Assembly: GCA_002708905.1 (NCBI GenBank)
Contig: PAPM01000024.1
Span: 62,001-126,000, forward strand
DNA: 64,000 nucleotides
Source of the DNA: Pseudomonadales bacterium
Lineage (GTDB): Bacteria > Pseudomonadota > Gammaproteobacteria > Pseudomonadales > Ketobacteraceae
Reading direction: 5' to 3'
A model generated the notes under the pieces. The model ran no database searches. It worked only from the letters and a program-made list of their open reading frames with translations, and was not told the DNA's origin. Both the position numbers and the translations under genes were made by a program. Shown piece after piece: positions 58,197 through 64,000 of the stretch. The stretch's first letter is position 1. Every line of letters starts with the position of its first letter.

Positions 58197-59321
58197 TTGA
58201 ACACTGGTAAGGTGATGAAGTCTGTGCCTATTAATGTAAACCGTTTTGTAACTGTCTTTGCTGTCATTGTCAGCGTGTTTCTCGCGGCGTGCTCCGATGA
58301 TGAGGGCGGCTTGGCAAAAGTTGAGAGTGGGAAAACGGAGCAAGGCGAGTCAACCAGTGAGGTGCACAGGCTGGAAGACGGCAGCACTTACCAGGGCCAA
58401 CTGCAAAATGGCGACAAGAATGGCCAGGGTATCTACATGTGGCCTAACGGCGACCGTTATGACGGTGAATGGAAAAACGGACTGATGTCCGGTCAGGGAA
58501 CTTTCGAAGATAACCAAGGCCACGTCTATTCCGGGCAATGGCAGAAAGGCGTTTTTCATGGCCGGGGAATATATCGATGGCCGAGCGGAAGCCGCTACGA
58601 GGGTGGATTCGTCAATGGCAAGAAAGAGGGTGTTGGAACCTACGAATGGGCTGATGGAAGAGTCTATCGTGGAGAGTTTAAAAACGATTTGAAGCACGGC
58701 AGCGGTACCTACACCTGGCCCGATGGGCGTAAGTATATGGGCGAGTTTGCCAACGACCTCCGTACCGGGCGCGGCAAAATGCTGTATCCCGATGGTGAAA
58801 TCTACGAAGGCCAGTTTGTGGACGGTGTTCGTAGCGGCCAGGGAACGAGAACCCAGAGCGATGGCGTGGTTTATGAGGGCCAATTCCAGGATGATATGGC
58901 GGAAGGGCAGGGCAAAATGGAGTGGCCTACTGGTGAGTTTTACCAAGGCCAGTTTGTTGCGGATCTGCCCAGTGGGATGGGCATCAAGCAATGGCCCAGC
59001 GGCAACCGCTACGAAGGTGAGTTCAAGTCCGGGGTTATGGACGGGCGTGGTGTCTTAACCTTTGCCGACGGCCGTGTGTATGATGGCCAGTTCAATATGG
59101 GCAAGCGTTCCGGCAAAGGCACCCTGGCGTGGCCAAGTGGAGAGAAATACGCCGGAGAGTTTGTTGACGGCATGAGGGAAGGGCGGGGTGTTTTCACTTG
59201 GCCGGATGGCAGCAAATTCGTTGGTGGTTTTCAGCAAAACGCCTTGCACGGCCGAGGTGTTTGCTCAATGGATGGTGCTGATACTCCTTGCCGTTTTGAT
59301 CGTGGCGTGCGAATCGAATAG
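58197..59321 (+). CDS. MORN-repeat lipoprotein
   Basis: Predicted outer-membrane lipoprotein built almost wholly of MORN repeats. From the TTG start at 58197 a signal peptide with lipobox FLAAC ends at Cys32. Ser at +2 favours transfer to the outer membrane. Thirteen repeats of about 23 residues follow (YxGxF/W...G.G...W..G pattern), from YQGQL to FVGGF. A longer reading frame begins at 58077 inside the permease gene, but it would bury the signal peptide. The start is TTG or the ATG at 58215; both keep the lipobox. MORN repeats form extended beta-hairpin rods that bind lipids or proteins. The gene is 10 nt downstream of the RND pump and likely co-transcribed, so a role at the pump or envelope is possible. 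No catalytic domain is present. Confidence 0.88.
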   Translation: MNTGKVMKSVPINVNRFVTVFAVIVSVFLAACSDDEGGLAKVESGKTEQGESTSEVHRLEDGSTYQGQLQNGDKNGQGIYMWPNGDRYDGEWKNGLMSGQGTFEDNQGHVYSGQWQKGVFHGRGIYRWPSGSRYEGGFVNGKKEGVGTYEWADGRVYRGEFKNDLKHGSGTYTWPDGRKYMGEFANDLRTGRGKMLYPDGEIYEGQFVDGVRSGQGTRTQSDGVVYEGQFQDDMAEGQGKMEWPTGEFYQGQFVADLPSGMGIKQWPSGNRYEGEFKSGVMDGRGVLTFADGRVYDGQFNMGKRSGKGTLAWPSGEKYAGEFVDGMREGRGVFTWPDGSKFVGGFQQNALHGRGVCSMDGADTPCRFDRGVRIE

Positions 59322-59326
59322 TAAGG

Positions 59327-60295
59327 TCAGGACTTCAATGCGGAGAGTGCTTCTTTCGCACTCTGGAAACGCTTGTTAGGGTCTGGGTCCAGCATACGTG
59401 CGACGAAAGCCGATGTCTTGGCGTCTGTCGCGTCTAACAGGAAGTCATCCTTCTGGCGTTGATTGGAAGCGGCAAACAGCACCTTGTCCCGTTTGGTGCT
59501 GCCTTCATTCCAGCGCCGGTTTTTAAGCAATTCATATAGAAGAATGCCCGCCTGATAGAGATCGCTGCGGTGATCCCATTTCTCCCCTCTGGCCTGTTCC
59601 GGCGAAATAAACGAGGGCTTGGCCAGCCATTGGTAGGCTTCCTTGTTGGCTTGCTTCTGGAAATGGGAGCACCCGAAATCCACCAGATAAATCTTCTGTT
59701 TGGTATCAATCAGGATGTTTTCCGAGCTGATATCCCCGTGTACCACAGGCTTGAGGCTAGTGTGAAGGTAGTGCAGTTGTTCCAATAGCTGCGCCACAAT
59801 ATCCTTTGCTAATTCCTTGACCAGAGCAGGGGGGAAGCGCTGTTGCTCCTGGGATAGGTTGATCAGCTGAAAGCCCTCAATAAACTCGTAGGCGTAGTAA
59901 GCCTTGCCATCAATGAGGCCCCGGGAACGGTATTTTGGCAGCTGAGGATGGTGTAACTCTCTTACGATCTGGCTTTCAGTGGTAAATTGGCGCCTCACTG
60001 CCTGATGATTAAGCCATTGTTCTCTAACCATTTTTACCGCGAGTTTGGGCTTACCCTGTTCCAGTGGAATGCCCTTCATAACGATACAGATCCCACCCTC
60101 AGTGAACGGTTCCATTCGATAACGCCCAATATTGAGCTGGACCTCAAAGGGCCGTTGAGCATTAGCTGCTGGCGGGGCTTGGATTGGCTTGGCTGCTGGT
60201 TTGCGAGGCGCCTGCGGGCGACGTTCGGGGCCGGCGTCTTTGGTTTCGTTTTGCTGCTTTTTTGAGCGCCAAGAGAAAAGCCACGTCAGATTCAT
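59327..60295 (-). CDS. Ser/Thr protein kinase (Hanks type)
   Basis: Eukaryotic-like kinase of 322 residues. A basic, Pro/Ala-rich N-terminal stretch (about 11-47) precedes the kinase domain (56-320). Visible catalytic residues are the glycine-loop region FTEGGICIV (64-72), VAIK-type Lys88 in LAVKMV, Glu107, a catalytic loop HGDISSENIL (Asp188, Asn193; HGD replaces the usual HRD, with Arg replaced by Gly), DFG (206-208) and SPEQARGE near the activation end. The set appears complete enough for activity. There is no PASTA or other sensor domain, and no clear membrane anchor apart from a short aromatic N-terminus (LTWLFSW). It converges on the MORN gene with a 5-nt gap and is divergent from the Tad-like operon. 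Its target is unknown; a link to the pilus-like operon is only positional. Confidence 0.93.
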   Translation of the reverse strand: MNLTWLFSWRSKKQQNETKDAGPERRPQAPRKPAAKPIQAPPAANAQRPFEVQLNIGRYRMEPFTEGGICIVMKGIPLEQGKPKLAVKMVREQWLNHQAVRRQFTTESQIVRELHHPQLPKYRSRGLIDGKAYYAYEFIEGFQLINLSQEQQRFPPALVKELAKDIVAQLLEQLHYLHTSLKPVVHGDISSENILIDTKQKIYLVDFGCSHFQKQANKEAYQWLAKPSFISPEQARGEKWDHRSDLYQAGILLYELLKNRRWNEGSTKRDKVLFAASNQRQKDDFLLDATDAKTSAFVARMLDPDPNKRFQSAKEALSALKS

Positions 60296-60682
60296 AGAGA
60301 AGTTGAGCCCTTAAAAGCCGAAACAGAAGTAATAAGTTGTTTTTCTTAGATAACCTAATAGTTTACACGCTAGTCTGTGAATCGCAAAGAATCCATGTGT
60401 GTCTAAAAAATGATCTGTTGGATGTGGGCTTAGTGTCAATATTTCGTCGACTTGGTCGGGTTCAAGCTTGCGTTCGTCGGAAATCTGGTAATTCTGTTTC
60501 ACTCTTCTATTGACTAATAAAGAGTCGAAAAGCAGTATATGAAGCATCGTTCTTTGTCTATTTCTTTGACGGCAATAGCTTTAAAAGGCTAGCCAAAGCG
60601 ATGCAAAATAAGTAAAGTACTTTTCGAGTCCAGCTCAAAAAAAGTACTAAGAAAGAAAACAACTATAAAGGGGCTAATTCCT
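60296..60682. other. divergent intergenic region, kinase and Tad-like operon
   Basis: A 387-nt A/T-rich region between divergent genes. It should hold promoters for both, but I cannot name convincing hexamers. It contains the inverted repeat at 60616-60648. A 78-codon frame on the - strand (60311-60547) has no recognisable features and I do not call it. Confidence 0.6.
60616..60648. repeat. inverted repeat upstream of the pilin-like gene
   Basis: AGTACTTTT and AAAAGTACT form a 9-bp inverted repeat, with GAG/CTC able to extend pairing inside. It ends 20 nt before the ribosome binding site of the pilin-like gene, so it could be an operator or a leader hairpin. Confidence 0.5.
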
Positions 60683-60994
60683 GTGAATACTAAATCTTCT
60701 CGCAAAATGTCCAATAAAAGAATCACCGGCCAGGGTATGTCTGAGTACCTGGTAATCGTAGGTTTGCTGGCTGTGGCCGGTATCGCTGCGATGGGATTGA
60801 TGGGTGGTTCGGTTCGTCAAACTCTTGCAGCGTTTGCGTCTGAGTTTTCCGGTAACGATCCATCTGCAAACCGTGATGCCGCTCGAGATAACGCATTGAA
60901 TTCAGGTCGTACTGCAGTAGCCGGACTTGATAACTACGAAGATAACAACGACCAACTGGGTGCAACGACTGGTGTCACTGTGGCAAACCCGTAA
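60683..60994 (+). CDS. small Flp/TadE-type pilin-like protein
   Basis: A 103-residue protein with a short basic N-terminus and then GQGMSEYLVIVGLLAVAGI. This matches the G/Q-x-x-x-x-E-Y processing site and hydrophobic stem of class IV prepilins and Flp/Tad pseudopilins. Cleavage would fall after the Gly, leaving an N-terminal Gln and Glu at +5 (GQGMSEY). The tail is hydrophilic, Asn/Asp-rich and without cysteines. The GTG start is supported by AAAGGGG nine bases upstream. It heads an operon with TadG-like and TadE-like genes. At about 100 residues it is longer than classical Flp pilins (50-70). It is likely a secreted, membrane-processed structural subunit, but assembly genes (ATPase, secretin) are not in the window. 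Confidence 0.8.
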   Translation: MNTKSSRKMSNKRITGQGMSEYLVIVGLLAVAGIAAMGLMGGSVRQTLAAFASEFSGNDPSANRDAARDNALNSGRTAVAGLDNYEDNNDQLGATTGVTVANP

Positions 60995-61023
60995 AACCCA
61001 AAGGCAACTGGATGTTTTTCCTG

Positions 61024-61053
61024 GTACGGCGCTGGCTTAAGCTTGCGCCGTAC
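61024..61053. repeat. perfect 9-bp hairpin after the pilin-like gene
   Basis: GTACGGCGC and GCGCCGTAC flank a 12-nt loop that itself contains the palindrome GCTTAAGC. It lies between the pilin-like stop and the TadG-like start. There is no T tract, so an mRNA-stabilising or partial attenuation role is more likely than full termination. Confidence 0.7.
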
Positions 61054-61118
61054 ATGCCTAGTAAATATAAGCAAAGTCTTCACTCTTTCCTGATAGAAAA
61101 ACAATAAGAAAGATGTAA

Positions 61119-62720
61119 ATGAAAAGATCTCCGTCGTTTTTTCGTTCATCAGAAGCTGGTCAGGTTTTCCCTTTGGCTTTGGCAGTCTTGGTGGTTGCTT
61201 GTGTAACCTTCTTTCTGGTTTTCAACAGTGGTCGTGCTGTTAACGAGAAAATCAATCTTGTTAATGCGGCCGACGCATCGGCGTATTCGGGCGCCCAAAT
61301 TGCCGCCAGGCATCTCAATTTCATGGCTTATACCAACCGTGCAATGATTGCGAACGAAGCAGCCATTGGCCATTTGTACAGCTTTCAGGTTGAAGTCAAT
61401 CTGCTCGGTAATATCGTCCAGGAAGGCGTTGGTGGTGGTGGCTTAATTGGTGATTTCGTCCGTCTGCTCATAAACGCTATTGTACCCGGTTTTCAAAATG
61501 CACTGGATGTCTTGGCTCAGGTGGTTCAGCCCCTCGTCGATGGTTCCAAGGTCTTTACCGGCATGTTGTCGCTCATGTTGGATGCCAACAACGCGACCTT
61601 TTCCAATTTTCAGGAGCAGGCCTACATGGACCTGATCCAGACTGACCCTCTCGATCGGCAAACGGTTGTTGATAAAGCCATGAATGCGGTGGCCTCTTCA
61701 TACATTGAACGCGCAAACGCGCCGATCAGTGTTAACGATAATGATGTGCTGCAGAATATTATCCTTGAGTCTGAAAATGAATCTGTGGTGGCAGCAGCCA
61801 CCCAAGCTGCGGGTGGTTCTGCGCAGCAGTTATGCGAAATGATCATGTTCGCAACCCCTGGGGTTGAGTCAGGCGACCCGCTGGGGACGGCGTTTGCAGC
61901 TCGCTCCCAAAATTGTCGGCAGGTGGTTAATGGAGGCGCGAGTTTAAGTATTTCAGTTCCTGGGACGCCTTTGGCTCCGGAAGCGGACGGTGGTTTGATG
62001 ATTGATGCGATTCGGCAGTCTACCGGAGAGATGGCAAATGCTACCTGGATCCGAGATCGCAATGTGGACAATTACTCGTTCTTCGGGCTCTTCAGGGTTG
62101 ACCGTGCAGGTAGCACCGAGGTTCAGTACAACAATGCAACGGGAAATATCAACTGGGTGGCTGATGAAGATAGCTTTCGATTAAAGCTGGCGGGGATACC
62201 ATTCTTCAGAACCACCGATTCCGGTAATGCGGCCGCTAACGTGGAAGAGGCAACCGCCATGGTGGATGACCTGGCAATCCAGGGGCTCCGGTTGTTTGGC
62301 TTGTGCGAGGAAGGCGGGGCGGTTGATTGTAATGAGCTTGCTGAAAATCAGTACGATAGCATACAGCGGTTCGCTGCTCTGGATCCCACTCGTCAAAGTG
62401 TGGTGATTACAGCGTTTCTCGATCAGAGTAATTGCTCAGATCATGTGGGCTACGATGACAATGGAAATCGAATTGAAGGATGGCAGGATGAGCTGGCGAT
62501 GTTTGATGACAACTTTTGCGACAAGAGAGTCTACGCTATAGGTCAGGCGGAAGTCTATTTCCAAAGACCAGACTGTTATGAGCAGGGTAATGCCAGTTGT
62601 TTTGCCAGTGATAATGGATTCTCTCGTATCGATAACGGTAACACAGTAGAACTTCCCAATTTGTATAATCCCTTCTGGCATGCGCGCTTGGTTGCTACCA
62701 GTGTCGGAGGTGGTCAGTGA
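61119..62720 (+). CDS. TadG-like pilus assembly protein
   Basis: A 533-residue protein with an N-terminal basic stretch and one membrane helix (about 15-34, AGQVFPLALAVLVVACVTFF). It is followed by the family hallmark NAADASAYSGAQIAARHLNF and AYTNRAMIANEAAIG (about 50-85). This hallmark marks Putative Flp pilus-assembly TadE/G-like proteins. The rest is a large periplasmic part rich in Asn/Asp/Gly with several cysteines that could form disulfides; I see no clear von Willebrand MIDAS motif. The ATG at 61119 fits the start of the basic segment. The stop overlaps the next start (GTGA). It probably acts as a minor pseudopilin-like component in the inner membrane and periplasm. Confidence 0.8.
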   Translation: MKRSPSFFRSSEAGQVFPLALAVLVVACVTFFLVFNSGRAVNEKINLVNAADASAYSGAQIAARHLNFMAYTNRAMIANEAAIGHLYSFQVEVNLLGNIVQEGVGGGGLIGDFVRLLINAIVPGFQNALDVLAQVVQPLVDGSKVFTGMLSLMLDANNATFSNFQEQAYMDLIQTDPLDRQTVVDKAMNAVASSYIERANAPISVNDNDVLQNIILESENESVVAAATQAAGGSAQQLCEMIMFATPGVESGDPLGTAFAARSQNCRQVVNGGASLSISVPGTPLAPEADGGLMIDAIRQSTGEMANATWIRDRNVDNYSFFGLFRVDRAGSTEVQYNNATGNINWVADEDSFRLKLAGIPFFRTTDSGNAAANVEEATAMVDDLAIQGLRLFGLCEEGGAVDCNELAENQYDSIQRFAALDPTRQSVVITAFLDQSNCSDHVGYDDNGNRIEGWQDELAMFDDNFCDKRVYAIGQAEVYFQRPDCYEQGNASCFASDNGFSRIDNGNTVELPNLYNPFWHARLVATSVGGGQ

Positions 62721-63547
62721 AGTCGATAAAGCAGTTCCGTGGGCAGGCCTTATCTGAATTTATTGTCTACATGGCATGGGTAATCCCCTTTGTCTTTATG
62801 GTCGCTGCGATTGTTCAAATGATGAAGGTGCAAACCCAGACTCACAAAGCGGCCCGCTATGTTGCATGGGAGCGCACCTCCTACACAGGTCCCGAATACC
62901 AAAATCGCATTAATGATCCTATAGATGGTTTTGATAGAGAGGTGGCATTAAGATTTTTTGATAACGAAAACACAGGGTTCGCTTCAGCCGCTGGGGGTGG
63001 TTCAGCCGGGGGCGCCGCTTCGGGTCGTTGGCTTGATTGGAACTCAGGGCAATCTATTGTCAATCTGGAATCGGGTATCCAGGTGCGAGAGCCAGATGAT
63101 GGTGATACGTTTATCAATGATGCGACTGGTTTTCTGGAGTCCAATTCTTCCCAGGTAAACTGGATGAGGGACAGGGGCGATGTCGAGTTGAACTCGATAG
63201 CGGCAGCCTCATTGCAAGTCGATTTCAATCCTGAGAATACCTATGCATTGACTGCGTCTGAAGGGTTTACACCGCACGTCGATGCTTCTTACGTGCTGAT
63301 CGCGGACAGCTGGTCACCGGGTAATAATGCTGTTTACTCAGACCGGGTCAGGGGAGTAAGGGAGTCTGTGTACAGTAATGCCCAACGATGGTACCAGAAT
63401 ACCCAGGCAACGCGTTTCCTGGCTCCGATATTTAACGAGATTGATGAGAAGCTGTTCGTTAACGATGGCGATTCATTTGAGATGGTATCCGGAAGCCAGT
63501 CTAACGGGATACCGGGGGCATACCTTGAACCTTACGTAGCACCTTAG
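62717..63547 (+). CDS. TadE-like pseudopilin
   Basis: A 276-residue protein beginning with a short basic segment and RGQALSEFIVYMAWVIPFVFM, the TadE-type motif with conserved Glu followed by a membrane helix. The periplasmic part follows, containing a Gly/Ala/Ser-rich loop (about 90-105) and no cysteines. The GTG start overlaps the TadG-like stop, and GGAGG lies six bases upstream, which fixes this start. The KAARYVAWERT segment just after the helix is typical of larger TadE-like proteins. It likely forms a minor subunit together with the two preceding genes. The exact role is unknown. Confidence 0.78.
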   Translation: MKSIKQFRGQALSEFIVYMAWVIPFVFMVAAIVQMMKVQTQTHKAARYVAWERTSYTGPEYQNRINDPIDGFDREVALRFFDNENTGFASAAGGGSAGGAASGRWLDWNSGQSIVNLESGIQVREPDDGDTFINDATGFLESNSSQVNWMRDRGDVELNSIAAASLQVDFNPENTYALTASEGFTPHVDASYVLIADSWSPGNNAVYSDRVRGVRESVYSNAQRWYQNTQATRFLAPIFNEIDEKLFVNDGDSFEMVSGSQSNGIPGAYLEPYVAP

Positions 63548-63573
63548 CGCGGCTACGTCTGCAGTAGGTTGTC

Positions 63574-64000
63574 ATGAGCTTTACCAAATCAGCACATGTT
63601 TTGTGCGTTCTCCTGATGTTGTTAATGGCGGGCCCCGGCTTCTGTGGGCTCAGGGACCCATTGAGTGTGGAGTTGCCTGAACTGGAGGTGATTGATGGGG
63701 CGAGTTGGTATTGGGCTGGTCGACGTATGGCCGTTAACAACGTTCCTATGTCCATTAAATTATTCTCATACCCAGGTAAGCCAGAAGATGTTAAGGCTTA
63801 TTACCTCAGCTTGCTGAAAGTTAAGGGACACGGGAAACTCAGTCAGAAAGCCATTGGCGATATGGCTATAATAGGCTTCCAGTTGGATGGATTTCAGTAC
63901 TCCGTGCAGTTTTCCCAGCAAGGTGACCTGGTGGATGGAAAAATTGTTGTCACTCCCTCTCCCTTAAACTATCGGGAGAGTAAGAATACTGGTTTGCCGT
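63574..64000 (+). CDS. secreted protein of unknown function, 3' end outside window
   Basis: An open frame from the ATG at 63574 to the window edge, 142 codons visible. It begins with a Sec-type signal peptide (MSFTKSAHVLCVLLMLLMAG, cleavage expected near GFCG). The rest is soluble and mixed alpha/beta in character, with no domain I recognise. It lies 26 nt after the TadE-like gene on the same strand and probably belongs to the same operon. It would be exported to the periplasm. No lipobox is evident, although a Cys lies near the cleavage site (GFCGL). Confidence 0.75.
   Translation, partial: MSFTKSAHVLCVLLMLLMAGPGFCGLRDPLSVELPELEVIDGASWYWAGRRMAVNNVPMSIKLFSYPGKPEDVKAYYLSLLKVKGHGKLSQKAIGDMAIIGFQLDGFQYSVQFSQQGDLVDGKIVVTPSPLNYRESKNTGLP

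Noticed and set aside
58370-59270. tandem DNA repeat or CRISPR-like array
   Set aside because: The periodicity is protein-level MORN repetition with about 69-nt period and diverged bases, with no conserved repeat/spacer structure.
59344-59364. AGAGTGC/GCACTCT hairpin as terminator between MORN and kinase genes
   Set aside because: It lies inside the kinase coding end and no T tract follows on either strand.
60311-60547. 78-codon - strand frame upstream of the kinase
   Set aside because: No ribosome binding site, signal peptide or family resemblance; it lies in an A/T-rich divergent promoter region.

Overview
The window looks like a gammaproteobacterial chromosome segment, probably from a marine or environmental member of the Pseudomonadales/Oceanospirillales type. 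This is inferred from the Gram-negative envelope genes (RND pump with periplasmic adaptor, Sec lipoprotein, 7TMR-DISM/GGDEF protein, TadE/TadG-like genes), the dense Shine-Dalgarno-led gene packing and the moderate GC content; no rRNA or tRNA is present to fix the taxon. No CRISPR array, insertion sequence, prophage or tRNA was seen.

Positions 1 to about 52,970 hold most of one large non-ribosomal peptide synthetase (NRPS) cluster, cut at its left end by the window. Four giant synthetases lie on the + strand: NRPS1 (partial; end of an E domain, then C-A-T-E and C-A-T), NRPS2 (docking, C-C*-A-T, C-C*-A-T), NRPS3 (docking, C-C*-A-T, C-A-T, C-A-T) and NRPS4 (docking, C-C*-A-T, C-A-T, C-A-T, C-C*-A-T, TE). 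C* is a second condensation-like domain between C and A, present in five of the eleven complete modules. With the upstream module implied by the first E domain, the line makes at least a 12-residue peptide. I number the modules M1 (only its E domain visible) to M12. Adenylation codes read by hand suggest Val/Ile-like residues at M2 and M3, one unassigned recurring specificity at M4-M7 and M9-M11, an acidic residue possibly activated on its side-chain carboxylate at M8, and 2,4-diaminobutyrate (Dab) at M12. A 7TMR-DISM diguanylate cyclase gene sits between NRPS2 and NRPS3.

Directly after NRPS4 is a class III aminotransferase of the EctB/Dab type, which would supply Dab for M12. Then come a terminator, a convergent stand-alone condensation/acyltransferase-fold protein, a divergent MFS exporter and a type II thioesterase. 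These fit the roles of precursor supply, tailoring or release, export and proofreading.

Positions 53,196-59,321 hold an RND efflux operon: an adaptor with a long C-terminal tail, a permease with a C-terminal patch resembling ribosome modulation factor, and a MORN-repeat lipoprotein. A Ser/Thr protein kinase converges on it. From 60,683 to the window end there is a Tad-like operon: a small pilin-like protein, a TadG-like protein, a TadE-like protein and a secreted protein cut by the right edge.

The most notable signal is the C-C*-A arrangement. The adenylation domains that follow C* share sequence marks distinguishing them from otherwise near-identical adenylation domains lacking C*, so C*-A appears to move as a unit. 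C* may be a docking (interface-like) domain for a tailoring enzyme acting on selected residues.
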